Shown here: positions 31,750 to 43,506 of the stretch, piece by piece
Numbering within the stretch: the stretch's first letter is position 1
How the letters are laid out: every line of letters starts with the position of its first letter
From: Hanleya hanleyi
Taxonomy: Eukaryota > Mollusca > Polyplacophora > Lepidopleurida > Hanleyidae
Direction: 5' to 3'
Assembly: GCA_036873755.1 (NCBI GenBank)
Contig: JAVTVY010008188.1
Coordinates: forward strand, 62,001 to 126,000
DNA: 64,000 nucleotides
Position numbers and translations under genes: made by a program
Notes under the pieces: generated by a model
Told to the model about the DNA's origin: nothing
The model's database searches: none
What the model saw: the letters and a program-made list of their open reading frames with translations, nothing else

Positions 31750-32480
31750 ATAACAAACAACCTCGACCCGGTAACCTCCCAAATAATAGGCCAATCTCAC
31801 GGTGTTATAGACGCCTGTTCTATGACCACATGCATGTGCTATGCATGTTTGGTGCTCCAAGTCAGTCATTCTTGAGATAACTAAATTGTGACAAATTGAC
31901 ACAATCTGACTCGATGACCCCGAAAAATGGATCATCTCACTGATTTTTGATATGCTTCCCTTTCCTGACCACATAAATGTGTGATGTAAGAGTGGTGTAC
32001 CTAGTCATACTAGTTCCTGAGATATGATGATAACGAGAAAACAGGAACAGATGAACGCACATAAACGTAAGATGATAATACCCCAGTGACAATTTTGTCT
32101 GCGGTCCATGACATCATGTGTTTGTAGTGTAAATGCAGCCCGAGAGGAATGCACAAATTTGACCCAGTGACCCAGAAAAAATAGGTCAATCTCACTGAAT
32201 TTTGATAGGCTTCACCTTATCCATATACACTTAGTAAGATTGGAGCTCCTTAAGCATAAGTCATGCATGAGATATGGTGGTAACACGCAATATATGATAC
32301 ATTGACACAGTTTGATCTGGTGACCTCGAAAAATATTACTCAATCTCGTGGATTTTAAAGGGGTGCTGCTCTGTGACCATATGCGTGTGCGAGGTAAGTG
32401 TGGTATTCCCAGGCAAAAGGGAACTGACGTACACGATGACAATACCCCAAGGCCAAATTTGGCCAACGGATAAACACCTC
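31750..32480 (+). repeat. Degenerate tandem repeat, units of about 150-250 bp
   Basis: The phrase GTGACC(C/T)CGAAAAAT followed by TCAATCTCAC recurs at about 31768, 31920, 32170 and 32320, each with later blocks resembling GACCACATGCATGTG and TGAGATATG. Copies are strongly diverged. Confidence 0.6.
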
Positions 32481-33393
32481 CAATAAGCGGTAAAACTAGT
32501 CGGCTACGAACAGACAATGAAGTCCAAACTAAATTCTATAACGACTGTTATATGGTAACCGACCAATCGGTGTCAGACGACAAAACATATACTCAGTTTC
32601 GTGTAGCCTAACATTTTTAAATGCAAAGACCATCATTGGTCAAATATTTATAGACAGAATAGACGTCTTACCTAGTAGACCTGGCACACACAACCTTAAC
32701 CAGTTTTCCTCGACAATTTTACAATGTTGACTTAAAATTTCGTGTTTATTGGAAAATACAGCATAATTTCAACTGGCCCAAGAAATAACATGAACACTAT
32801 GACACAGCCATGAATAATTGTTCGCGTGTACACGTCGTCATAGAAAATAAACGGGAACGTGTAAGAACGGAGATGCACGAACAAATTAAAAACTTTGACC
32901 TCTCCTCTGCACAACGCCTCTGCACCACGTGAACTGTGTAAAACAGAACCGTATCGATATACTGCTATAGGCGGACTACAACATCGGGAGAGCCTTTGGA
33001 ATAACCAATCTGTAGATAACAATTAAACAGTACATGAAACAGACCCAATACCATGATTTATTCATTTTTTTTCAAAATTCCCCAGACTTCCAATATAACA
33101 GGCCGTACGAAAGGAAGTTTCCAGTTGCCAAAGGCAGCGATATCATTCTCTCTCGAGTATGAACGGATGTGACCCGAGTGCTGCCAGCAACTAAAACTGG
33201 TTATTCGTACTCACGATCTAGTAGGAAAGTGGACAACCGGAGAATTTGTGGAAAATTATGGTCATCCTTTCACACGGATACATGAAACATTGACAATTGA
33301 CTTTAAAAGACTTCCGTTTACAACACAAAGCTATGTCAACCAGGAAGAAGAATACACAGAGATGCAAAAAACATAGAAGACGGGAAATACCGC

Positions 33394-33671
33394 TCAATAA
33401 CAACAAGCATATCCAGGACATATATCTTCCATGGACCACTGTCTCAAAATTTTATGGAATTCCTTTCCTAGTGTTGTACAATTCATGAGGCTCCTTGCAA
33501 TCGCGTCCGTCATGTCCGTAAAACCATTAAAATTGCATTCATTCGGCGGTACAGTGGTTAAAATTATCATAGATCTGTATTCCGCATCTATAACCTGGAA
33601 CTCATACATCGGACTATTACGAGAATTTGCAAATGGTTCTGTTACAATAACATGATACAGACCTTTTAAAA
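33394..33671 (-). CDS. Possible exon, unknown protein
   Basis: An open frame of up to 96 residues on the minus strand with protein-like composition (MYEFQVIDAEYRSMIILTTV, Cys at three places). CATGTCAACAG just upstream (about 33672-33682) could be a splice acceptor that opens the exon at ATATTTTAAAAGG. No donor is convincing and no domain is recognised. Kept as a weak candidate. Confidence 0.2.
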
Positions 33672-34559
33672 TATCTGTTGACATGAGAGGAGTTTAGGCC
33701 CTTTTGATTGAACATGCCGATATACGTACCTCATGAAATTATTGATGATGACCATAGATAGCAGAATTCGGTTCAGCACACAACACGCAATATATAGACG
33801 TTATGATCATTCAAATCGGACCGCGATACTGATTTTACTGCCAAACATACCCATGCTGAAGAGAAATGGCGGCCATCTTGAAAAATCTTGGTTGATATTT
33901 GTAATCTTGACTACCCGATTTATAAACGTAGGCCTACATACAAAATACTCGATTGACAACATACATAACAAAAACTGAACCACTATTTGTCTAAAACTAG
34001 GGTCGCCATCATGGAAATTTCAGGTGGCTAAGACGCTTCGCAGGTTAGGGCGATCCCTCTGTCAAAAATGGAGGTAAAAAAATGTAGTTTTTGCACAATA
34101 TCATTTGATTCCTTCTTAACATATGCTCCAAAACTTTAGGCGCATTATTCTATCTACTGTTCCACGGCCTAAAATTAATTTATCGTTTGAAGAACCGCGC
34201 AATGTTGTTTCAATAGCGTGATAATTATTAGGTTTATTATTATGCAAATTAGACATATGACAATTCATGATATATATGTCTCTGTGCCCGAGGATTTTGC
34301 TGAATTATTAGGTAAACTGATTTATCGAGCAAAAACGACCCTTTTACCTCCATTTTAGAGAGCGGGATTGCCATAACCTGGTTCTACTCCCATGAGCATG
34401 CATCTCCAAACGAGAAGTATTATCTGCCTAACTACCAAGGTTATCAGGAGTTCTATTACCGGAAGTTCATGTGAACACAGTAAAAATTACATTAGTTTTT
34501 ATGACAATGGTGAACGTTATTCGATACTGATGGGAAGGAAATTGGTAACTGATTGGCTT

Positions 34560-34713
34560 TACTGTCTCTTTCCTTTCTGTTCCTCGAAGTACATCGATAG
34601 AATGTCCGCAATCCGAATTCCAATCCACACTCTGAGCATCATTATGGTTTCTCCTCGTTATGTCATCTCAAGTTGTATTTGTGACGGAAGCTTCAACAAC
34701 ACACTAAGCATGG
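34560..34713 (-). pseudogene. Ghost zinc fingers downstream of zinc-finger gene 2
   Basis: Translating past the stop of gene 2 gives remains of at least two more fingers: a Cys-x2-Cys piece, a second EEKP-type linker, then CSECG, each interrupted by stop codons. They align with the last two fingers of gene 3, whose final finger begins FRCSECGSAFR. The ancestral protein was therefore probably longer. This stretch is now 3' UTR. Confidence 0.7.
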
Positions 34714-37452
34714 CTACGGTTTCTCGTGTGTCAGTAAATGAGATCTTAAAGAAGCTGGATTAGTTAATACTTTATCACAAATATCGCAGGACACTGTGTC
34801 ACATCCATGAGACACACGTTTATGTTTTATCAGTCCTATGGTTGTAATGTAAGATTTCTCACAAAGAGAACAACTGAATGATCTATCTTCGTGGATAAAT
34901 GCATGTTTTTTTAGAGTACTTCGTTCAATAAATCTCCTGCCACAGATGTTGCAGAGATACGGTTTTACCCCAATGTGAATTCTTATATGACCATTTAAAT
35001 TGCTCATCGATGAAAATCTTTTCTCACATATATTACATGGGTATGGCTTCTCGTCTGTATGGATGGCCATGTGGGATTTCAAGAGAGTTGTTGAAATGAA
35101 TGCTTTCCCGCACACGGCGCATGGGTAAGGTTTAACACCTGTGTGTGTTCGCATGTGAACTATCCGGTGAAAATTACGGCGGAATGTCTGGCCACATACC
35201 GTGCACTTATACGGTCTCTCAGCTTTGTGAATAGAGCTATGTTGTTTTAGAGTTGAAGCCTTGTTGAACCGTTTACCACACTCCAGGCATATATGAACAC
35301 ATCCTCCGTCTTTGCTAGAGAGTGACGTCTCACTCTGTTCGGCAGAGACATTGCTTGGATCATCAAATCCATGTATCTTTCGTATACATCTATGCTGTGT
35401 AAGCACTTTTGTAGTACGGAATGATTTCTGACAAAGAGAACACATAAACGATCTATTTTCATGTACTGAAGACGTATGCTTTCTCAAACCGGATCGACAA
35501 CGATATTCTTTTCCACAAATGTTACACAAACATGGCTTTTGTACAGTGTGACTTCTTTTCTTATGCATCGACAAGTAGCTCGACTGTGGAAATCGTTTTC
35601 CACAAATGGTGCATATGAATGGCTTCTCCCCTGTATGGACTCTCGCGTGATTCCTGAGCGTGGATGTTGTAGTAAACGTCTTTGCACACAGTGTACATGA
35701 ATGAGGCCTAACACCTGTGTGTTTCATCATGTGGATCGTCAGATGGGAATTACGGATACATGAGTGGCCACAAACCGCACACATATAAGGTCTCTCATCT
35801 TTGTGAATCAACATATGTACTTTTAAATACCCAGCCCTTTTTACCTGTTTACCACACACTTTGCAGGTGCGGGGACATCCTCCGTTTTCACTAGAGTGTA
35901 CAGGTAGTTGGGATTTGGGAACGGCAGAAAGCATTTGGTCAGCTTTGTGTTCGGTAGAGTGTATGTCTAGTTGGTCGCTTTCGTGTTGAGTAGTGTGTGT
36001 AGGTAGTTGGAATTCTGAGCATTCTCCTGATTGCTGCTTCGTTAGCACACCAATATTTTGTCTTACACGTCCAGGTTTCTCCTCACCGACAGACCATTCT
36101 TGATTATCCCCTTTTCCAGGATCTCGTTTCTGCTCTTGCACCGATTTCAATATCTGTTTTGAAGAAACACTGTTAACATCGCATTGGTATAAGACAATGC
36201 GCAGCTCTCTTTTGTGTGAGTTTAAATTCGGCTCCTTAATACTCATACGAGAGCTGTTTGGAACGTTCTGGAACAGAAGTTGCGGGGTCTCAGCATCCTC
36301 CCACTTAGTGTCTCTGCTGTCTATACCGACATCACTCAGCATGGTAACGTTGACGCTCTCCGACATACTGCCACCACTAACATCCGGACTGTCACTGATA
36401 CCGCCAACGTAGGCAGAGTTATCTACCCTGTCGACGTTGAAATTCTCCATTATTATTGTATCATCAACTCCACCTCTATAACTGACATCTCTGATATCAG
36501 CTTCGATATTGCCATCCTCTTCAACATCACCAGTGTCCCAGCCATTCAGACATGTCCCATAGCCAACTGTAGCATCGTTATCATCATTAACACTCTCATC
36601 ATTAATGTTATCTCTATTTCTCTCAGCCTTAACTTCAGTAATATCAGTTCCGAGACTATGATCCCCTCTAAGATCAACGTTATCAAATTCGGCGCGATCG
36701 TCAGTCGCAATACCTCTCTTATCAAAGTTGTCGGCCTCGATGTTGTGAGCCTCCACTTTCACATTACCAGTTCCATTGTAATCCATTACTACATCATCAG
36801 CACCTGGTCCATCTTGATCGACAGAGTTTAATGAGCTGTTATCTATTTCATTGTCATCAATGGTGTCGGCCCTGCTGTTGTCAACCTTAACTTTGTTATT
36901 ATCAGCCCTATTGTGATGGATTCCACCGTCAACAGCACCCGTTCCATCGTCAGTACCCGTTCCATCGTCAGCTGTGGGTCCACTAACTGCTTCGTCATCG
37001 GATATATAATTTCCGATGTTTTCGGCCTTCATGCGGTCCTTTCTAACTTTACCATTGTCTTCCGTCACATCAAACACATTCAAAAAACCTGCTTGTTGAT
37101 TATCGTCACACACTTCAAAATTAGTACTATCAATCGTATCTGACGTTCTTTGGGCTCCTTTCCCCTTGGTTGTATATTCAGTTGCGTGTGGAAAGTTGCC
37201 TCCCCTTTCCGAATGAATTTTCATGTGAGCCTTCAGCGATGATTTCGCAACAAAACCCTTTCCACAAGTGAGACAAATGCATGAGAAGGATATCACCCTG
37301 GTTACTTTCACAATCTGAACTGTCAGTCCTTTCCCAGTAGGGACACACGCCTGTATTTCTATGGAGAACAGGTCTTTCTCGACATCATTCAGATCGACTG
37401 ATGAAGATTCTGGAGCCAGCCCCACTGTCATTAATTGTACGGCTTCCGTCAT
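34714..37452 (-). CDS. C2H2 zinc-finger protein 2 (14 fingers, long acidic linker)
   Basis: 912 residues, the longest open frame in the window and probably a nuclear DNA-binding regulator. The shared N-terminal module (LFSIEIQACV..GLTVQIVKV) leads into a lone finger at about residues 60-80. About 430 residues of low-complexity acidic sequence follow (repeats such as DDGTG, many Asp/Asn), then thirteen fingers from about residue 520 to the end; the sixth has an unusual His spacing. The protein ends at LLTHEKP, inside an interfinger linker, so it lacks the DMNWNV tail of its paralogues. One coding exon with TACTTTTTCAG 17 bases before the ATG. Antisense open frames at 36197-37143 are shadows. 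Confidence 0.9.
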   Translation of the reverse strand: MTEAVQLMTVGLAPESSSVDLNDVEKDLFSIEIQACVPTGKGLTVQIVKVTRVISFSCICLTCGKGFVAKSSLKAHMKIHSERGGNFPHATEYTTKGKGAQRTSDTIDSTNFEVCDDNQQAGFLNVFDVTEDNGKVRKDRMKAENIGNYISDDEAVSGPTADDGTGTDDGTGAVDGGIHHNRADNNKVKVDNSRADTIDDNEIDNSSLNSVDQDGPGADDVVMDYNGTGNVKVEAHNIEADNFDKRGIATDDRAEFDNVDLRGDHSLGTDITEVKAERNRDNINDESVNDDNDATVGYGTCLNGWDTGDVEEDGNIEADIRDVSYRGGVDDTIIMENFNVDRVDNSAYVGGISDSPDVSGGSMSESVNVTMLSDVGIDSRDTKWEDAETPQLLFQNVPNSSRMSIKEPNLNSHKRELRIVLYQCDVNSVSSKQILKSVQEQKRDPGKGDNQEWSVGEEKPGRVRQNIGVLTKQQSGECSEFQLPTHTTQHESDQLDIHSTEHKADQMLSAVPKSQLPVHSSENGGCPRTCKVCGKQVKRAGYLKVHMLIHKDERPYMCAVCGHSCIRNSHLTIHMMKHTGVRPHSCTLCAKTFTTTSTLRNHARVHTGEKPFICTICGKRFPQSSYLSMHKKRSHTVQKPCLCNICGKEYRCRSGLRKHTSSVHENRSFMCSLCQKSFRTTKVLTQHRCIRKIHGFDDPSNVSAEQSETSLSSKDGGCVHICLECGKRFNKASTLKQHSSIHKAERPYKCTVCGQTFRRNFHRIVHMRTHTGVKPYPCAVCGKAFISTTLLKSHMAIHTDEKPYPCNICEKRFSSMSNLNGHIRIHIGVKPYLCNICGRRFIERSTLKKHAFIHEDRSFSCSLCEKSYITTIGLIKHKRVSHGCDTVSCDICDKVLTNPASLRSHLLTHEKP

Positions 37453-38157
37453 GCTCGTGTCTTGGATAACTGAAAAAGTAGTTATATAAGGTCATATTCC
37501 ATGTCTCCTCAGAACTGGCCGTTACATATACAGGTATTGGTGAATGGGGCGAGAGAGGGGGTGGGGGTAGCGATATTTATTCAAGGCCATATTCAATGAA
37601 GTAGGAGTAGATGTAGGATTTTCTCCATGTAACGATGTGATATTCGACAGCTGTATTACACGGATGGAGCGTCAAATGTGACTAAAGTGGGATGTTTTAA
37701 CGAGAAACATGTAGCAGCCTGATCCACACAACAACGATGCCCTTCACGTTACCATGGTTACCTCTGTTTGGCGGTCTCCCTCGCTCAGAGGTCAACGGAA
37801 TTCACTAGTGTTGCTTGCCTATTTTTTCTGCTCTGTTTCGATTTGATGATTCTTATATGCTATCTCATACAAACACAAAGTACGCAAGGATGACAGACCC
37901 CCCCCTTCTAAGAAAACAGATTAATTTATTCCGCCATATAGATAGACCTACAAAAGTCCGAAACAGAATCACCAGATTTTCGTGGCGGAAGACTATCCCT
38001 AACTGTTGCCAATACCTGTGGTCGAACCCCCAAAGCTCACCTGGGACTGCGCTTGTGGCACCAAAAAAAGTATCCCCCCTCCCATTAAGATTAAGTTGGC
38101 AAGAAAAATAAGCACCCCCCTCCTGAACCACAAGTAAAAAACTTCTTACCCCCCTCC

Positions 38158-38254
38158 CACAGGTGCTTCTATCTACCGTTCTATGTTCCACCCTCAACCC
38201 TATACTATATCGGGTTGGGGGTGGAACATAGAACGGTAGATAGAAGCACATGTG
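38158..38254. repeat. Near-perfect 43-bp palindrome with 11-bp spacer
   Basis: Arms 38158-38200 and 38212-38254 match with two differences (CTTCTATCTACCGTTCTATG and its reverse complement), around TATACTATATC. It could extrude a cruciform or form a long RNA hairpin. C-rich tracts flank both sides. It may be a small foldback element. Confidence 0.92.
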
Positions 38255-40582
38255 CCCCCTCCCTCCGATAAAGGGGAACAGTCCCTATAATGCAATTTTA
38301 ATTTTTCTACCTTGCTGAATCCATAATTTCCTGAGTTGATTTCCTAGGTTAATAAATTATTGGAAGAAAGTCGCGCTTAAAACACGCCTTCAGTGTTATT
38401 ATTCCAAGGCGTTATAGGAAGCGTATAAAAAAATCCAGCACGCTAAAATATGCCTACGTTTAATATGGACACAGTCACAGGGTGATAATTTATGCAGTAT
38501 TTTACATTTTTACATTTATCAGTAGGTTAGGTCCTATTGGAGACAATTTACATAAATGGGTTCTAGGTGACGACTCATTCTTACCTCAGAGCAAGCGAAT
38601 GATATAGTACAGGTCTTCTAATTTGGTCTCCTAATCATACGCCAATACAATACGTGCAAATCTACAATACTAAATCGTGACCGATTACTCATACTCGCCA
38701 CAACAGATTACGAGTGCGTATGATTTTCTGATCATTTTCACTGTCGGATTTCGGACTAAAGTCCGATGCGGCAGGGAAGAGTAAAATGTAATGCGGTATC
38801 CTTTTGATCTGATTTAACCGTAACCAATATACAGACATATGGTGCAGATTAACCGGGATCGGGGGCTATAGAGTCAATAAGTTCAATATCTTTTCTGACA
38901 ATAATAAAGAAAAGGTTGACCTGTTTGCTTAAACTTGGCCAGTCCTATCAAAGTTCCATTTCGCGAGAAGTGGAAGTTTTACCTGTGGCATATCTACTTA
39001 ACCGCTTTAAGCATTTTCACAAGATCAACATCATTCTCCAGTTACTATTCCCCTTTGCCCCCACGTGGGATTATGGTGGGCTAGGGCTCTGGGCAAGTTA
39101 TTTTCCGCGCTATAGATGGATCCCTCATATACTCGGTAAGCCGAACTGGGCTCCATGTGGGCTGTGGTGGGGCGTGACTTCTGTGCGAGCATTCCAGTGG
39201 CCTTTTCGGTGGGCCCAACAGAGCTGACCGAAGTTATTGTTAAGAGGTTTTCAAAAAAGCCGTATTTAGCCGTATTTATGCACGATCATTTTTGCCAAAT
39301 TATTGTATAGGATCGTATCCATATATTATGATCGTGGTCAAACAATAGGAATGACTATGTATTTTAAACCATACGATTTATTTCATGCAAGTTTAATAAC
39401 AAGTGGTAGTCCTTTTTATTTATAGAGGGGAACCGTTGTGACTTAAAAACAAAACATGTTGACCAAAAATCATGAACACCAATACTCAAGTGTATCTCGT
39501 CTAAACACCTGACCTCCTACAATATTGACAGAGAAGAAGTGAGCAACACGTGCACATACACTTGTCCCCGACTGTTAGATGGATACGGAGTGCCCTTTCC
39601 CATTCGGAAGATGCACAAGTGCAGTCACGTGGTACATTTTGGGTGAGTTCCGGCCGACGGCATATGAAACGTTACCTGCGAGAGATTTGACGGTCGCGAA
39701 AATAACATTGAAGTCAATGGGATTTTTTTTTAAAACGAAGTTTTGCAGTTTGATTCTGGTAGATAATATTTCAGAAGTGCACTAGCTTTCTAGCAAGACA
39801 ACTTGTATAATTTTTACTCATATAGAACAGACGCTGTCAACGAAAAACTAGCGTGCTCCATGCAAATCTTATGACGCCAAACGACCGGAACTCACCCAGC
39901 AGGTCATGTGATCGACACATGAGAAAGAGGCGAATGTCTCTCCGCTCTCTTCTATTAAGCATGTTGAGAGAGATCTCATTGAAACGAGAATAGGTCTACC
40001 AGAAAATTGTGTTCTATAGATTATACGGTACCTGATATAGGCAGCATTAATCATGCTAATTAGACCTAATTTCACCACGACCCTATATTTTAAGCGTGTT
40101 TCAAACCACAGTAACAAAACATAATTATCAAATGTTCCACTCGTTACCACATGAAAAGCCAACGGTCTTCTTTATTCTGCGAGAAATAGAAAATGATTCA
40201 GTGACGGCAGGCGCACGGTAATGCTTCACAGAACTGGCAAAATGGCGTCGCTTTCTCTGGAAATAATTTCTTCTGGGTACGGTATCGAAACCCGTCGTTT
40301 TAGGTATTCTCACCGAGCACTGGCTCGGATCAACTCAGGAGGAAATTCGCTTTTTCTCGCACAAATTGTAATCCACAATTCCTTCTGATACTTCATCCGA
40401 CGAAGGCAAGTTATGTTTTCAAGCCATACATGTGGTATCTAACTCCCCAGAGCAGAACTCTCATTGAGGTCATTCTTGCGTCCAAAATTCTCCAATTCCC
40501 TTGGATTTGTATAGAATCATAGAACAATGGCAGACGACAGAAAACGAATACCTTGATGTTGAGGATTCTTAGAGTACCAGCT

Positions 40583-40822
40583 CAGGGTGAGTAGTAGGAT
40601 TTAACGTCGTTTTCAACCTTGATTCAGTCATCACAGTCATATCGTGATGGTACCTACATGTGCCAGAGCAAGAGAGTGCTCACAGTTCCTATTACCCTGA
40701 TCAGCCCAGCCAATACAGCACCCGGTCACCTATCTAAGTATTGACCGAGTTTAACGTTGCTTAACTTCGGTGATCTGACATGAGAACCGGTGTGTTCAAC
40801 TCTATAAGCCGTACCGTTTCAA
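40583..40822 (-). repeat. 5S rRNA-derived SINE, minus strand
   Basis: Read on the minus strand: 5S-like head with GATCACCGAAGTTAAGCAAC and GGTGACCGGGTGCTGTA, middle block GGGCTGATCAGGGTAATAGG, then the conserved tail GTTGAAAACGACGTTAAATC. It is close to the copy at 4198-4427, with a small tail duplication (GACTGTGATGACTGAATC). Confidence 0.88.
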
Positions 40823-41305
40823 GAGAATAGCAGGATATGATCTGAGTTCAGCAGTAGGCCTAATTAGCTCATATTTGACGTCAGAGAAGAGCAAGATTAT
40901 CTCAATGGAGAAGAGATACATCAATGTTCATTCCGTGATTACGAGACTGTTAATACAAAAAAGTCGCAATTTTGTACATACAACACACACTGCCCCGTGT
41001 GATTATAAATCATTCAGAAAATATCACTTCACTGTATATATGAGAATTGATGCATACTCAGGGGAAGCCTTTCGCCTTTACTGTATGTGAACATTAATCT
41101 TTCAGAAAATCTGTACATATGAAAATGAAAATAAGGGAGAAGTCATCCCCGTGTACTGTATGTGATTCTAAATCTTCCAAAAAATCGAAAGAGGGGGATT
41201 TGGTTGATGTCACACGCAAGGTTATTTCACTCAAACGGTGAGGAAGCCGGGGTACCCGAAGAGAACCATCGCCCATCCCCAAGTAACTTGCAGGCTTTCA
41301 AACAC

Positions 41306-41392
41306 GCACCAGCTGGACTCGAATCCCTGTGTGAGGCTAGTGATCACCAGCTAAATGCCTTAGACCACTCGGCCACCAAGGGCCACAATATC
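41306..41392 (-). repeat. tRNA-derived SINE head (Leu/Ser-like)
   Basis: The minus strand carries GGTGGCCGAGTGGTCTAAGG (A box) and GGATTCGAGTCC (B box) at tRNA-like spacing. The acceptor stem does not pair, so it is not a working tRNA gene but most likely the head of a tRNA-derived SINE. Confidence 0.6.
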
Positions 41393-42404
41393 GAAAGGTT
41401 TTACTGTACATACGAGAACACACACTGTGGGATTAAACATCGTTCAATAGCAGCCTTCTTATTATGAACCTGATGGTTACTCACTGGGGAAAATCCTTTC
41501 GAGTAGAGTCTGAAGTAGAGATCAGATATACATATAGAAATGTCTGATCAAAATTTGAACTGTGTGATCAAATAATCAGTTCGTGCCTATACTGAAGAAT
41601 CAGATCAATGTTTAAGTAGACAAGAATAACAAACGGGATAGGAAATCGGTGAGCATTCTAGGATCACCAAATCAAGTGTTATTTTTTATTCAATTTTCAA
41701 ATCTACATTGCTTTCCCAAGGATTATGATTGAGTTTTCACAAATGTTGCTCACGATACATCATTACTTGTGTTTCACAATTTGCCTTTATTCTGTTCTGG
41801 TAAAATTTCAACACGGGATTTCATTTGTACCCGATGATATACAAAGCAATATGAACACTGAAACAAAATTACAAAGTCAGCGACGCAAATTGGTCGATGG
41901 TGAGAGGTCTGCACGTTGTCTGTGTAACAGAACAAGTCTAGATGACCTCGATAAGTATTTGGCTTTTAACGCAATACTTAGTATGTAACATTCCAGTGTA
42001 AGTGCCGTAGCCATCCTTGATCCTTAGTTCAGGCATTGCAGTTAGCAGAGAACCTTAAGGTATCTTAATTTGGAGCTCGCTGGTTCGAATACCGCATGAG
42101 ACTCGGCCAATATTCAACAGTAGAATCTGTGCCATACTAAGATAGTGTAATCCTAAAATAACGACAATGCTTGTATACAAACACTTCTCTTATTACAGGT
42201 ACTGGATGTTTTGATTTTGTGTTCAGAATCACAACGTTCACTTAGCAATGGTCACATAGTTCAGCGAGGTCTACAGACCGCATTGCGCAGTAACATCAGC
42301 TAAACCCGTCATCCATATCGTGTAGTGATCTGCATGAGATTACGCGAATCTGTTGGATGTTTTAGCATTTTATCACGTGACATTTGGATAAGGTGTGACG
42401 GAAT

Positions 42405-42570
42405 TACAGTGAGTGAGTGAGTGAGAGAGTAAATACGATCTAACGTCGCTTTCAACACTATTTCAGTCATATGACGCCGTTTGGTTCATATTCATTTTCA
42501 CACCCGAGAACCGCACGGGTGCCCCAGTTAGTCGCCTCTCACGACAGGCGAGGGGAGGGGCTGAGGCCTA
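42405..42570 (-). repeat. SINE 3' part, minus strand
   Basis: The minus strand reads GGCGACTAACTGGGGCACCC, GGTGTGAAAATGAATATGAA, CATATGACTGAAATAGTGTT, AAAGCGACGTTAGA and CTCACTCACTCAC. This is the same layout as 22040-22215, so the two belong to one family. Confidence 0.75.
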
Positions 42571-43506
42571 TTTTTTTCATGACCTGCAGTGTGCACAATG
42601 ACACGAAATTACAGTGATGTATGTACCATATGAAGACGTGTTGCCTGAATACAAATTTCTTCTAGTGTGCAATGTTTCTCATTCCGGATTGAGTTTTATT
42701 TGAATCCCGGGCGTTTGAACTGCATTAGATCTGGGTTTTTTTTGTTTTTGTTTTTGTTTTTTTTTTAAGTCTCAAAGTGGCCTATAAAAACTGCGCGAAG
42801 GAATTATGTTCTGACCCATTTGTAAAGGAGTGGCGACGTTTTAATTTCTATTGTCACATATCAAACAATATTCGTACAATGGATTGAGGTCACCCTACGG
42901 GTGCTGAGGTAGACAATAATCGTACAATGGATTGAGGTAGAAGGGCTAAAGAAACTTGTAAATGACACCAGCAAAACTTTTGAAATGGTGTGACAGAATT
43001 GAATTCCTGATTTACAAATTTCGTGGATTATATGCAATGATTATTATCCGAATATCATCGCAACTAGCTGAACACTTTACTTTGATCTACAACTGTCCTA
43101 TACACCTATACTGATCATGTGGCTTCCATATTACCAACTCATACGTTCATTTCTGAAAAGCCAGTTGTCAGCTGTTTTGATATATGAAATATTTCACCCC
43201 TCAGCATTCGAATGAAATGCTAACTTCAAATGAAAATTCTCGGGAAAAAGAATGTCTAGGAGTCAATAACAACCAATAGAAGACTTCTACACGTTCGTCA
43301 TCTCTATTTTACCTAACTCGTAGCTGTGCACATCTATTGTATTTTTCTGTTTGATTTTTGTGCTAATTAATTAATATTTGACCACACAAACATGAAAAAC
43401 CTAACAACCAAATGAGTTCTCTTTTATGCTGAACGACTCGCCTTCATTGCAAATATCAGGTGAATGGTGTTTCACACCAGAATTATTCAGCCGTTTTCTT
43501 AGAGAC

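Larger units (their letters stand above)
26547..34559. other. Long non-coding region with scattered repeats
   Basis: No gene recognised over 8 kb. It contains a SINE-like tail at about 28683-28750, a MITE at 30665-30997, a degenerate tandem repeat at 31750-32480 and a possible exon at 33394-33671. Other short frames lack domains. Confidence 0.5.
37453..43506. other. Non-coding region between zinc-finger genes 2 and 3
   Basis: No gene recognised. It contains a strong palindrome at 38158-38254, a 5S-SINE at 40583-40822, a tRNA-like SINE head at 41306-41392 and a SINE fragment at 42405-42570. The frame 38916-39227 is Trp/Pro-rich with no known domain. A GGTTCGAATACC B-box-like word lies at about 42091. 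Confidence 0.5.

Noticed and set aside
36197..37143. Plus-strand open frames antisense to zinc-finger gene 2
   Set aside because: They mirror the Asp-rich linker codons of the minus-strand gene (Ile/Ser-rich shadow).
38916..39227. 103-residue Trp/Pro-rich frame
   Set aside because: No domain, no splice or promoter context; composition comes from TGGG-rich words.
41306..41392. Functional tRNA-Leu or tRNA-Ser gene
   Set aside because: A and B boxes are good, but the acceptor stem does not pair and no anticodon arm is convincing.
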